Positions 10,364 to 18,705 of a stretch of DNA of 64,000 nucleotides are shown one piece after another. Positions within the stretch are counted from its first letter, which is position 1. The number at the start of each line of letters is the position of its first letter. The stretch is taken from positions 248,001 to 312,000 of the forward strand of contig CAWATG010000011.1 in the NCBI GenBank assembly GCA_963785035.1, read 5' to 3'. Source of the DNA: CAWATG01 sp963785035 (GTDB lineage: Bacteria > Actinomycetota > Acidimicrobiia > IMCC26256 > CAWATG01). A program made the position numbers and the translations under genes. The notes beneath the pieces are model-generated. The model searched no databases and was not told where the DNA came from. It saw only the letters and a program-made list of their open reading frames with translations.

Positions 10364-11533
10364 GTGACTGACAGGACGCCGACCATTGTCGGCATCGCCC
10401 AGAGCGACTATCCCATTGCCCCTCATCTCGACTCGGTCCAGCATCACGCGTTGGCATTTCAACGGGTGCTCGCCGACTCGGGAGTCGAGAAGAGCGCGAT
10501 CGACGGCTACGCCGGTGCCGGGTTCGGGATGACGGCGAGCGACCCGGTCATGCTCGCAGAACAGTTTGGCATCAACCATAAGTTCATCGACTCGTCGATG
10601 ACCGGGGGATCGTCCTTCGAGTTCCACATCCAACACGCGGCAGCGGCAATCGAGCGAGGTCTTTGCGACACGGTGCTCGTGACCTACGGGTCCGACCAGG
10701 TCTCGGCGATGGGTCGCACACTCGGCACCGGCGGCTTCCACAAGGGTGGCGATCGTGTCGGCGGTCCTGGTGCGTTCGAAGCGCCGTTCGGGAACTCGTT
10801 GGTCGGCGCTTACGCCATGGCTGCGCGTCGGCACATGTTCGAGTTCGGAACGACGCCCGAGCAGCTCGCAGAGATTGCCGTGGGCGTCCGGGAGTATGCG
10901 CAACTCAACCCGAACGCGATGTATCGGGGCGATCTCACGGTGGCTGACGTGCTGGACTCGCGGATGATCGCGGATCCGCTGCACAAACTCGAGTGTTGCG
11001 TGATCTCCGACGGTGGTGGCGCGATCATCATGACGACGGCCGAGCGCGCCAAGGATCTTCGCCAGCCTCCCGTCTACGTCCTCGGCGCCGGGGGTGCCCA
11101 GACCCACTGGAACATCTCCCAGATGCCGGACTTCACGGTGACCTCAGCTGCCCAGGCCGGCCCCGCGGCGTTCGAGCGTGCGGGGCTACGTCCCGAGGAC
11201 ATCGACACCTTGCAGCTGTACGACAGCTTCACCATCACGGTGATGCTCATGCTCGAGGACCTCGGTTTCTGCAAGAAGGGCGAGGGCGGCGCATACGTGC
11301 AGGAGGGTCACCTCAGGCGCGGCGGCAAGATGCCGCTCAACACCGATGGCGGGGGATTGTCTTCGTGCCATCCGGGCATGCGTGGCATTTTCTTGATCAT
11401 CGAGGCCGTTCGCCAGTTGCGCGGCCAGGCCGGCGAAGCCCAGGTTCCTGACGCCAAGATCGCCATGGCGTGTGGATCTGGTGGCTGGTTGTCCTGCATG
11501 AGCGCTGTCATTTTCGGTAAGGAGCACCCGTGA
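10364..11533 (+). CDS. Thiolase-like lipid-transfer protein lacking the Cys nucleophile
   Basis: This 389-residue thiolase-fold protein belongs to the SCP-x/Ltp group. Where a thiolase has its nucleophile (compare EAGCASGG in the paralog at 25598), this protein reads SSMTGGSSFEF, so the Cys is replaced by Thr. The late blocks are YDSFTITVML and SSCHPGMRG. In steroid-degrading actinobacteria, Cys-less members such as Ltp2 are retro-aldolases that cleave side-chain CoA thioesters with a DUF35 partner. Here the DUF35 gene overlaps the end of this gene by GTGA at 11530-11533, which supports that role. The start is GTG 10364 with AGGAGG just upstream. The substrate is inferred only as a CoA-activated lipid or sterol side chain. 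Confidence 0.8.
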   Translation: MTDRTPTIVGIAQSDYPIAPHLDSVQHHALAFQRVLADSGVEKSAIDGYAGAGFGMTASDPVMLAEQFGINHKFIDSSMTGGSSFEFHIQHAAAAIERGLCDTVLVTYGSDQVSAMGRTLGTGGFHKGGDRVGGPGAFEAPFGNSLVGAYAMAARRHMFEFGTTPEQLAEIAVGVREYAQLNPNAMYRGDLTVADVLDSRMIADPLHKLECCVISDGGGAIIMTTAERAKDLRQPPVYVLGAGGAQTHWNISQMPDFTVTSAAQAGPAAFERAGLRPEDIDTLQLYDSFTITVMLMLEDLGFCKKGEGGAYVQEGHLRRGGKMPLNTDGGGLSSCHPGMRGIFLIIEAVRQLRGQAGEAQVPDAKIAMACGSGGWLSCMSAVIFGKEHP

Positions 11534-11970
11534 GCCCAACGATTGAGGTCATCGGATCAGTCGAGACATGGGATCGTCCGATCCCTGCGCCTGATGCCGT
11601 CACTGCCGAGTACTGGAAGGCTGCATCGGACGGCCGACTGCTGTTCCAGCAGTGCCCGAGCTGCGATCACCGCCAGTTCTACCCGCGTGCGATCTGCACG
11701 TCGTGCGGTGAGACGCCCAGGTACGTGGAAGCGAGCGGGCGGGGCGTCGTCCACACCTTCACCGTGATCCGCCAGAACTACGCAAAACCGTTCAATGGCC
11801 TTGCGCCGTATGTCGTAGCGATGATCGAACTCGAAGAGGGCCCACGCATGATGACGAACATCGTCGATTGCGAGGTCGAAGAGGTCCAGGTCGGCATGCA
11901 GGTCGAAGTGGTGATGCGGATGGCCGCAGAGGATGTCGCCGTTCCGTTTTGGCGCCCGGCGTCGAGCTAG
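11530..11970 (+). CDS. DUF35 zinc-ribbon/OB-fold partner protein
   Basis: This 146-residue protein has an N-terminal rubredoxin-like zinc ribbon with two Cys pairs (CPSCDHRQFYPRAICTSCGE) followed by an OB fold (GRGVVHTFTVIRQNY and onward). DUF35 proteins form complexes with thiolase-like enzymes and are thought to position acyl-CoA substrates; ChsH2 with Ltp2 is the studied case. The GTG start overlaps the upstream stop by four bases, a sign of coupled and equimolar production with the thiolase-like protein. A good Shine-Dalgarno is absent, consistent with coupling. Confidence 0.88.
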   Translation: MSPTIEVIGSVETWDRPIPAPDAVTAEYWKAASDGRLLFQQCPSCDHRQFYPRAICTSCGETPRYVEASGRGVVHTFTVIRQNYAKPFNGLAPYVVAMIELEEGPRMMTNIVDCEVEEVQVGMQVEVVMRMAAEDVAVPFWRPASS

Positions 11971-12001
11971 TCACCAATAGTCTCACGAGAAGGAGGCCGT
12001 A

Positions 12002-12799
12002 ATGGCTGACGCGATCGTTGAACGTGATGGTCACCTGATGATCGTCACGATGAACCGGCCCAAGCGTATGAACGCGCTGAGCCCCGAGATGATGATCATG
12101 ATGGCCGACGCCTGGGCAGAGGCAAGCTCCGACGACGAGATCCGCTGCATCATCCTGACGGGTGCGGAGGGGAACTTCTGCTCAGGAGCAGACTTGCGTG
12201 CGATGGCCGGCGACAGCGACGAAGGGGGCGAGATCGACGTCGCTGCCCGGATGGCCGAAGATCCCGATGTCATGTGGCGAGCGTTGCTGAGGAGTTATCG
12301 ACCCACCAAGCCTCTGATCGCAGCAGTCGAAGGCGTTGCGATCGCGGGTGGCACCGAGTTGCTCCAACCCACCGATATCCGAGTCGCGGGTGAGAGCGCC
12401 AAGTTCGGAGTCTCGGAGGCCAGGTGGTCCCTGTATCCAATGGGAGGCTCGGCCGTGCGGCTTCGGAGGCAGATCCCGTACACGATCGCTGCTGAGATCC
12501 TGCTCACCGGCAAGCACATCTCGGCCGCCGAGGCAAAAGAGATCGGCCTCATCGGCCATGTCGTGCCCGACGGGCAGGCGATGGCCAAGGCCCGCGAGAT
12601 CGCGGCGACGATCTGTGAGAACGGGCCGCTGGCCGTCGAGGCGATCCTCAAGACGCTCCATGAGACCGATGGGATGACCGAGGCCGACGCACTGGCCTAC
12701 GAATTCGAGTACGGCTGGCAGGTCTTCTCCAGCCAGGACGCAAAAGAGGGACCGAAGGCCTTTGCGGAGAAGCGTGTTCCGCAGTTTCAGCGCAAGTAA
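12002..12799 (+). CDS. Enoyl-CoA hydratase/isomerase family protein
   Basis: This 265-residue crotonase-fold enzyme carries the oxyanion-hole segments GNFCSGADLRAM and VEGVAIAGGTELL, the latter with a Glu at the position of the first catalytic Glu. The second Glu position is not canonical (WSLYPMGGSAV), so it may be an isomerase or a hydrolase-type member rather than a plain hydratase. The ATG at 12002 is preceded by AGAAGGAGG 6 bases upstream. It lies 31 bases after the DUF35 gene, in the same direction, and should act on the same CoA-ester pathway as the neighbouring thiolase-like, SCP2 and SDR genes. Confidence 0.85.
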   Translation: MADAIVERDGHLMIVTMNRPKRMNALSPEMMIMMADAWAEASSDDEIRCIILTGAEGNFCSGADLRAMAGDSDEGGEIDVAARMAEDPDVMWRALLRSYRPTKPLIAAVEGVAIAGGTELLQPTDIRVAGESAKFGVSEARWSLYPMGGSAVRLRRQIPYTIAAEILLTGKHISAAEAKEIGLIGHVVPDGQAMAKAREIAATICENGPLAVEAILKTLHETDGMTEADALAYEFEYGWQVFSSQDAKEGPKAFAEKRVPQFQRK

Positions 12800-12889
12800 C
12801 GGTTTCGGCGCAAGAAGTCGCGGCTCTTCCCGTTGCTGGGGTTGCCGTGCAGGCTCAAGCGTGCTCAGATTCTCGGGCACGTCATCGAA

Positions 12890-12903
12890 TGACCGAACGG
12901 TCA
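12890..12903. promoter_or_regulatory. Candidate operator palindrome upstream of SCP2 gene
   Basis: The sequence TGACCGAACGGTCA has perfect 6-base arms around AA and ends 19 bases before the SCP2 start codon. It resembles operators of TetR-family acyl-CoA-responsive repressors, which often contain ACCG/CGGT half-sites. Its position, between promoter and ribosome site, fits repression. The regulator is not in this window. Confidence 0.4.
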
Positions 12904-12922
12904 GACACACGAGGGGAAAAAA

Positions 12923-13312
12923 ATGGGAAGCACATTCTTGAGTGAAGACTGGTTCGACGGGGTCGAGAAGATCAGCACCGAGATGCCTGAACCGCCGGCG
13001 GCGATGAAGGACCTGAAGCTCAATGTGGTGGTCGTCGGTGGTCCCGAGGGTGACCGTGACGCCAACATCACTGCTGGCGCGTTCGGGCGTGGACACGTCG
13101 ACGGAGCGTCGACCAAGCTGACGGTGCCCTTCGACGTGGCGCGCTCGATCTTCATCGACGGCAACCCACAGGCAGCGATGCAGGCGTTCATGTCGGGCAA
13201 GATCAAGGTCGAGGGTGACATGACCAAGATCATGGCAATGTCGAGTTCGTTGGCATCGACGACTCCTGAGCAGCAAGCCTTCCAGGAGAAGCTCAAGGCG
13301 CTGACCGACTAG
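12923..13312 (+). CDS. SCP2 sterol-transfer domain protein
   Basis: This 129-residue single-domain protein has the SCP2 pattern: a polar N-terminal part, a strand-rich centre, and the characteristic FIDGNPQAAMQAFMSGKIKV block, followed by a terminal helix. SCP2 proteins bind sterols, acyl-CoAs or other hydrophobic ligands in the cytoplasm and deliver them to enzymes. The ATG is preceded by GAGGGG. A 123-base leader with an inverted repeat separates it from the enoyl-CoA hydratase gene, so it may have its own promoter. The neighbours suggest it presents lipid CoA esters to the SDR or thiolase-like enzyme. Confidence 0.85.
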   Translation: MGSTFLSEDWFDGVEKISTEMPEPPAAMKDLKLNVVVVGGPEGDRDANITAGAFGRGHVDGASTKLTVPFDVARSIFIDGNPQAAMQAFMSGKIKVEGDMTKIMAMSSSLASTTPEQQAFQEKLKALTD

Positions 13313-13372
13313 AACATCGGGCCGGCGCGTGTTGGGCGCGGCTCTTGGAAATTTCGAGACGAAGGGACGCCG

Positions 13373-14275
13373 ATGGGTGGCATCAACGATGGACGTGTAG
13401 TGATCGTGACCGGTGGCGGACGTGGCCTCGGCCGCTCACATGCGTTGCTGTTTGCGCGAGAGGGCGCCAAGGTCGTCGTGAACGATCTCGGTGGCGACGT
13501 CACAGGTGAAGGGGGATCCCTGAGCCCTGCTCAAGAGGTTGTGGATGAGATCCGCGCGTCGGGTGGCGAGGCTGTGGTCAACGGTGAGGACGTCTCGAGT
13601 TTCGAGGGTGCCCAGCGGTTGGTCGCACAAGCCGTCGACGAGTTCGGTCGTCTCGACGTGCTCGTGAACAACGCGGGCATCCTCCGGGACCGAATGCTTA
13701 TCAACATGACCGAGGGCGAATGGGACTCCGTCATCAAGGTGCACCTCAAGGGCACCTTTGGTCCATCGCACTTCGCGGCGAACCACTGGCGGGACCGGAC
13801 GAAGGCGGGAGAGACCAACGACGCCCGTATCATCAACACGAGCAGCGCCGCAGGTCTCTACGGCAATCCGGGGCAGACCAACTATGGCGCCGCGAAAGCG
13901 GGTATCGCAGCGTTCACGGTGATTGCGTCTCGCGAGTTGGAGCGCTACGGCGTCACCTGCAATGCGATCGCGCCGGGCGCGCGAACCCGTATGACCGAAT
14001 CCCTCGGGTTCTTCGAGGCTCCGGCTGATGCGGCTGCGTTCGACGCTTCCGCGCCGGAGAACATCTCACCGCTCGTCGTCTGGCTGGGAAGCCCGTTGTC
14101 GAAGGCGATCAGTGGGCGAGTGTTCAACGTCGCTGGTGGCACGATCAGCGTTGCAGAGGGTTGGCACAAGGGCCCCGAGAAAGACAAGGGGGACCGTTGG
14201 GAACCCGCCGAGTTGACGGACGTCGTGACCGACCTCGTCGATCGCGCGCTGCCGCTCGCTGATCTGTTCGGCTAG
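13373..14275 (+). CDS. SDR-family 3-hydroxyacyl-CoA dehydrogenase-like protein
   Basis: This 300-residue classical SDR has TGGGRGLG at residues 13-20, NNAG at 99-102, the catalytic Ser in NTSSAAG and YGAAK at 171-175, so the full active site is present. The DLGGDVTGEGGS segment after the second strand is typical of the dehydrogenase domain of peroxisomal multifunctional enzyme type 2 (HSD17B4-like), which oxidises (3R)-hydroxyacyl-CoA or hydroxysteroid CoA esters. The ATG has GAAGGGACG upstream. It follows SCP2 by 60 bases, echoing the dehydrogenase plus SCP2 combination found fused in eukaryotic MFE-2. The gene ends just before a strong hairpin. Confidence 0.85.
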   Translation: MGGINDGRVVIVTGGGRGLGRSHALLFAREGAKVVVNDLGGDVTGEGGSLSPAQEVVDEIRASGGEAVVNGEDVSSFEGAQRLVAQAVDEFGRLDVLVNNAGILRDRMLINMTEGEWDSVIKVHLKGTFGPSHFAANHWRDRTKAGETNDARIINTSSAAGLYGNPGQTNYGAAKAGIAAFTVIASRELERYGVTCNAIAPGARTRMTESLGFFEAPADAAAFDASAPENISPLVVWLGSPLSKAISGRVFNVAGGTISVAEGWHKGPEKDKGDRWEPAELTDVVTDLVDRALPLADLFG

Positions 14276-14284
14276 CTGGCCGTT

Positions 14285-14353
14285 GGCGCCGCTGTTTCGG
14301 AGATCCACACCGCCGTTGTCACGGGGTGCTGGTTCTCCGAAACAGCCGGTGCC
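14285..14353. terminator. Bidirectional hairpin between convergent genes
   Basis: The left arm 14285-14303 and the right arm 14334-14353 pair over about 19 positions, with a perfect core GCTGTTTCGGAGA against TCTCCGAAACAGC. It lies exactly between the plus-strand SDR stop (14275) and the minus-strand thioesterase stop (14359), so it can end transcription from both sides. No long T-run follows, which is usual in high-GC actinobacteria. Confidence 0.65.
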
Positions 14354-14358
14354 GCAAG

Positions 14359-14832
14359 CTACTGAGGGCGCGTGACGGTGACCGTGCCTTGCGCGACGCC
14401 GACGAGGGTGGCGTCGTTGATTGCCTCGATCTGTACCACCGCCGTGCGTCGACCGAGTGACACGATCGTCGCAGTGACCTCGAGGGTCCCGCTGGCGACG
14501 GGCCGTAAGAAGTTGAGCTTGAACTCGGTGGTGGCAGCCCACGCCCCGGCGTCGATCACCGGATAGAGCACGGCGCCGAGCACATGATCGACCATCGCTG
14601 CAAGGACGCCGCCGTGGGCGCTTCCGAATGGGTTGAGCAACTCCGGACGGATCACGGCCGCGACGGTCATCGTCCCAGGCCCGACAGCGGTCGTGGTGAT
14701 CCCGAGGAATTCGGGGAGCCCACCCCCGTGACTCTGCGAGGCCGCCAGCATGGCGGTTGCCATGTCAGGCTTGTAGTTCTCGATCACCGACTTTGGCGTG
14801 ACCACGGGACCTCCCATCACTCGGAGCGGCAA
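14359..14832 (-). CDS. PaaI-family hotdog thioesterase
   Basis: This 157-residue single hotdog-domain protein shows the family helix NPFGSAHGGVLAAMVDHVLG, with the HGG motif and the Asp used in catalysis, followed by strands TTEFKLNFLRPV and TAVVQIEAIND. Members hydrolyse aromatic or aliphatic acyl-CoAs and often clear dead-end thioesters in CoA-dependent degradation. The first Met at 14832 gives a short N-terminal extension; GTG or ATG starts a little downstream are possible. It lies 37 bases downstream of the EtfA stop and may share its transcript. Confidence 0.85.
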   Translation of the reverse strand: MPLRVMGGPVVTPKSVIENYKPDMATAMLAASQSHGGGLPEFLGITTTAVGPGTMTVAAVIRPELLNPFGSAHGGVLAAMVDHVLGAVLYPVIDAGAWAATTEFKLNFLRPVASGTLEVTATIVSLGRRTAVVQIEAINDATLVGVAQGTVTVTRPQ

Positions 14833-14869
14833 AGGGGTGGACTCGCGATCCCTTCACCGGCGTGTGAGG

Positions 14870-15855
14870 CTACCGAAGCTCGGCAACGAGCGCTGGGACG
14901 ATCTCGTGCCAGTCGCCGACGATGCCGACATCGGCAACCTCGAAGATCGGCGCATCTGGGTCGTTGTTGATGGCCAGCACGTGCGCAGCGGAGGCGAAGC
15001 CACAACTGTGATTGAACTTTCCGCTCGCTCCGATGGAGACATAGAGGTTCGGGGCGATACTGCGGCCAGTGATCCCGATCTGACGGGCCCGCGGCAACCA
15101 GCCGTTGTCCGTCACCTTGCGCGTCGCAGCGAGCTCCGCGCCGAGTGCAGCGAGAAGGCTGTCGAGCTCTCCGTATTCGTCAGGCGCGACGCCACGGCCG
15201 ACGCCGACAACAGCGTTGGCCTCGGCCAGTGTGTCGAGGTCGTCGTCACGGGTCCGTGCGACGAACTCGACACGTCCGCGGGGCAGCACTGGAATTCCGG
15301 TGATCGGAATCGTTCTGGCCCGCCGAGGCGTGAGCCGCGGCAGGACACCGATACGAACCGTTGCCATCTGTACGGCGGAACTCGCGAGGATCGCCGCGAC
15401 GAGCTGGCCGCCAAAGGCAGGCTTCCACGCAACCATGCGGCCGCCATCGACATCGAGCGCAATCGCGTCACCTGAGAGTCCAGCGCTCAAGCGGGCTGCG
15501 GTTCGCGAGGCGACCTCGCGACCCCATGCGGTGCTCGGAGCCAGAATCGCCCAGGGGTTCTCGACCTGGGACCACAGGGTGAGCGCAGATGCGACGTCCT
15601 CCTCGATTTGGAGGTCGGCGGCGTAGACGACCGAGTCCGCACCGAGGCTGCCGAGCTGTCTCGAGATCCGGTTCTGTAATCGTGAAGGCCACCACTGCGC
15701 CCGAGACCTTTGCCGCGAGGACAGCGGCCGTGCCAAGCAGTTCACGTGTGAGGGTGTCCCGGTCGGGCTCGACCACGACGGTGATGATCGGCCCATCGAT
15801 TGTCGGAGCAGATTCGGGAACTGCGTCCGGAGCGGCATCCGGAATCCGACTTCGT
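14870..15855 (-). CDS. etfA: Electron transfer flavoprotein alpha part (frame break)
   Basis: The C-terminal FAD-binding domain is clear in one frame: VVGVGRGVA, the IGITGRSIAPNLYVSIGASG block and FNHSCGFASA up to VLAINNDPDAPIFEVADVG. The upstream domain, PIITVVVEPDRDTLTRELLG to SGAVVAFTITE, is in another frame, and the switch falls at about 15655-15675. EtfA accepts electrons from acyl-CoA dehydrogenases through FAD and passes them to ETF-quinone oxidoreductase. No convincing start codon with a ribosome site precedes this part. With one further frame change at about 15850 it continues directly from EtfB, so a single EtfB-EtfA polypeptide is likely; a separate start at a GTG near 15880 is the alternative. 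The several acyl-CoA dehydrogenases in this window are natural electron donors. Confidence 0.8.
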
Positions 15856-16659
15856 GGCGACGTGCTCGCCGGCGTTGGAATCCAAGGCACCGTGCTTGCG
15901 CAGCAGCACGATCGCCGCTCGAGCCTGTTCTGCTGCGGGTGCCGCCGCGAGGACGACGCGGTGGCGTGCGATCTCGATCCGACGTGTCTGGCCGACGGTG
16001 GTCGGTGAGCCGGCTTGACCCCACGGACCAGGACCGAGATCGGCTGCGGTGAGGCGGCGAATCCGGGCGGCTGGGACTGCGGCCCGGCCGTCGGGATCGA
16101 CCTTGGCAGGTTCGCAGAGCCGCTCGGCAGTCGAGACCACCGCAGGTAGGTGCAGACGGAGGTGGAGCGATCCGTCATCGTGCTCGCAACGAACGTCGAC
16201 GATGCCATCCGGGGTGACCGAAAGATGCCGAGCGCCCGTTGCGAACGGGAGGTCCATGAGCTCGGCGATCTCCGGGCCCACCTGTCCGGTGTCGGCATCG
16301 ACGGAGTTCTTGCCCGTCAGGATGAGGTCGAACGGGCCCTCGCGTTGGAGTACGGCGACAAGTGCCCGTGCGGTCGCGAGGGTGTCGGATCCGGCGAAGG
16401 CAGGGTCGGTCACGAGCACCGCCTCGTCGGCGCCCCAAGCGACGGCCTCTCGGAGGGAATCCTCGGCGGTCGGTGGGCCGAGGCTGATGACCGTGCAGGT
16501 GCCGCCGAGTTCGCGTGCGAGCTCCACACCTTTGGAAACCGCTCGCCGGCAGTACGGGTTCATGTCGAGCTCGAGGCCTTCGCGGCGGAGTCGTCCGTCG
16601 GCTCCGAGTTCCATGTCCTGAAACTTGGGGACTTGCTTGATCAGGGCCGCGATTTTCAC
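15742..16659 (-). CDS. etfB: Electron transfer flavoprotein beta part, probably fused to alpha
   Basis: From ATG 16659 this reads as EtfB: MKIAALIKQVP at the start, LDMNPYCRRAVSKG, the GADEAVLVTDPAFAGSDT segment, LTGKNSVDADTGQVGP and the domain around AERLCEPAKV. The normal domain ends near residue 265 (LLRKHGALDS). The open frame then runs on to 15742 as unlikely low-complexity residues, while another frame carries a Pro/Ala-rich linker (PDAAPDAVPESAP) straight into EtfA. I therefore infer a linker-joined EtfBA fusion interrupted by a base error near 15850. EtfB binds AMP and forms the docking face for dehydrogenases. The gene is read away from the PAP2 gene at 16823. Confidence 0.85.
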   Translation of the reverse strand: MKIAALIKQVPKFQDMELGADGRLRREGLELDMNPYCRRAVSKGVELARELGGTCTVISLGPPTAEDSLREAVAWGADEAVLVTDPAFAGSDTLATARALVAVLQREGPFDLILTGKNSVDADTGQVGPEIAELMDLPFATGARHLSVTPDGIVDVRCEHDDGSLHLRLHLPAVVSTAERLCEPAKVDPDGRAAVPAARIRRLTAADLGPGPWGQAGSPTTVGQTRRIEIARHRVVLAAAPAAEQARAAIVLLRKHGALDSNAGEHVATKSDSGCRSGRSSRICSDNRWADHHRRGRARPGHPHT

Positions 16660-16822
16660 GTCATGCTCACAGTTTCTGAAAGGGCCATATTGGTATCGAG
16701 CCTACCGTCGCCCGGCCTGCGACCTCGCCCGCGGGCACGACATACGGCAGGGACAGGTGCCACAATGTGTCTGATGTCCGGTGAGCTGAACAGCCACCCC
16801 GCAGCGCCTCCTGCCACCACCG

Positions 16823-17774
16823 GTGCGCGATCACTCCCGGTTCAATGTCACGTTTCTCGCCGTGGCGCTGTACGCGATCGCGACAGTGGTCCTGGTCCCG
16901 GTAGCGGGTCTGGCAATCGGGTATCGATACGTCTTCGTGTGGGTACTGGTGGGCCTCGCCGCGGCTGGCGTGGCCGCGCCACGTGCCGCAATGCGCGACC
17001 TCGTGCGAGATTGGCTGCCGTTCTTCGTTGCCGTGGCGACCTACGACTTGCTGCGTGGGCTTGCCGACGAATGGTTTGCGGCGCACACGCTTCCGTTGTT
17101 GTATTTCGATCAGTGGCTCTTCGTCGGACATGTACCAACGGTTTGGCTCCAGGAGCACTTCTTCGACGCATCCCGGCTGCGTGTCTGGGATTACGTCCTC
17201 TATGCGGTGTACCTTTCGCACTTCGTGGTGCCGCTCGCTGTGGCTGGCGTCCTGTGGGTTCGGAATCGTCCCGGCTTCCGAAGTTTCGTGGCGCGGCTGC
17301 TGTCGTTGAGCTACGCGGCCTTCGTGACCTATGCCGTGTACCCATCGGTGCCGCCGTGGCTCGCAAGCGCCAATGGTGATCTTGCGCCCACCGTGCGCAC
17401 GCAGCACGTCGTCTGGAATGAGCTCGGGTTCGGCTCGGTGGCAGCGTCGTTTCTTGAAAGTGGGAATGGCGTTGTCAATGATGTCGCAGCGGTGCCTTCA
17501 CTCCACGCGGCTTTCCCGATGCTCATCTTGTTGTTCTTCTGGTCGCGCGGCAGGCCGCTGGGTGCGAGCGCTCCTCGTCTCGTACGTCGTGGCCATGGGA
17601 CTGGCTCTGGTCTACGGAGGGGAGCACTGGGTTCTCGACGTGTTGCTCGGCTGGGCGTACGCGGGAGTGGTGATATACGTGGCGAGTCGGGGCTCGAGAT
17701 GGCTCGCCACGCGTTCGAGGTCTACGTTGTCGCGCTCCCGGATCGAAGGAACCTCGCATGACGCGTTCACCTAG
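16823..17774 (+). CDS. PAP2-type membrane phosphatase/phosphotransferase (frame break)
   Basis: This polytopic membrane protein of about 316 residues has roughly six hydrophobic segments. The PAP2 motifs are PSLHAAFP and, after a frame change near 17555, GGEHWVLDVLLGW. This arrangement (PSLH, then EHxxxD) resembles the inositol phosphorylceramide synthase/Aur1-like group, which moves phospho-head groups between lipids. The N-terminal start is uncertain: GTG 16823 opens the frame, but an ATG at 16774 in another frame has a plausible start region and a second error could lie near 16830. The repaired 3' end overlaps the next gene by 17 bases. Confidence 0.75.
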
Positions 17775-18705
17775 CACCAACGTCGGCTCGAAACTCGGCT
17801 CGAACCTTACCGATGTGGTCGCCGAGCACGTCCACGCCGGTGACGTCCTGCATCTGGTCTGCGGCCACTCGCGCTGGAGCGCGGCCGCACGCGAGGTGGT
17901 ACGGCAATGGTGGGGGCGTGACGCGCAGTTCACCCTGGTGATGTCCAGCCTGTCGAGCTTGGGCGCCCTGTTCTTTCACGGCAAGCTCGTGCGCAAGGTC
18001 ATCACGGGCTATTCCGGCGACACGTTTCCCAACTTCACGCCGAACCCCCATTTTGCGCGCGCCTACCAAAGTGGTGAAGTGGCCGTGGAGCACTGGTCTT
18101 TCCTGGCATTGAGCCAGCGGCTCGAAGCGGCCGCACGCGGCTTGCCTGCAATCGCGACTCGGTCGATCGACGGGTCGTCCATGGAGCAGAACGATGCGTT
18201 CGAGAAGGTCGCGTCGCCCTTCGGTGAGGGCGACGTCGGACTGCTGGCCCCGCTGGTACCCGACGTCGCATTGCTTCACGCGCCGGTTGCCGATCGTGCC
18301 GGCAATATCGCAATGCACGTGCCACTCCTCGAGGGTGTATGGGGCGCGCTTGCTGCACGGCGGGGAGCGATCGTCACCGTCGAGCAGATCGTTGACGATC
18401 TGACGCCGTGGTCCCACCTCGTACGGATCCCGGCGCATCGTGTGCTGGCCGTCTGCGAGGCGCCGATGGGTGCACATCCCGGTGGGCTGTACGCACCGGA
18501 CCTTCCGGTCGAGTCCTATGGCGAGGATTATGAGTTCTGGGTCTCCGCACGCGCTGCGGCGACGTGTGCGGAGGACTACGACGAATGGATTCGTCACTGG
18601 GTATTGGAGGTCGCGTCGCAGGAGGAATACCTCGAACGTCTCGGGACCGATCGCATCGCACAGATGAAGGCCAAGGCGGCGCGCGGATTCATGGAAGGTC
18701 GATGA
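17758..18705 (+). CDS. CoA-transferase family I alpha subunit, IpdA-like
   Basis: This 315-residue protein resembles the alpha subunit of family I CoA-transferases in the IpdA group. Recognisable blocks are LHLVCGHSRWSAA near the N-terminus, SSLSSLGALFFHGKLVRKVI and LLHAPVADRAGNIAMHVP. IpdA with IpdB opens the last ring of steroids by hydrolysing a cyclic CoA ester. Classical CoA-transferases use a Glu in the beta subunit. The start at ATG 17758 lies inside the end of the PAP2 gene, and the end overlaps the beta-subunit start by ATGA at 18702-18705, so the two subunits are coupled. A glutaconate CoA-transferase is the alternative. Confidence 0.75.
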   Translation: MTRSPSTNVGSKLGSNLTDVVAEHVHAGDVLHLVCGHSRWSAAAREVVRQWWGRDAQFTLVMSSLSSLGALFFHGKLVRKVITGYSGDTFPNFTPNPHFARAYQSGEVAVEHWSFLALSQRLEAAARGLPAIATRSIDGSSMEQNDAFEKVASPFGEGDVGLLAPLVPDVALLHAPVADRAGNIAMHVPLLEGVWGALAARRGAIVTVEQIVDDLTPWSHLVRIPAHRVLAVCEAPMGAHPGGLYAPDLPVESYGEDYEFWVSARAAATCAEDYDEWIRHWVLEVASQEEYLERLGTDRIAQMKAKAARGFMEGR

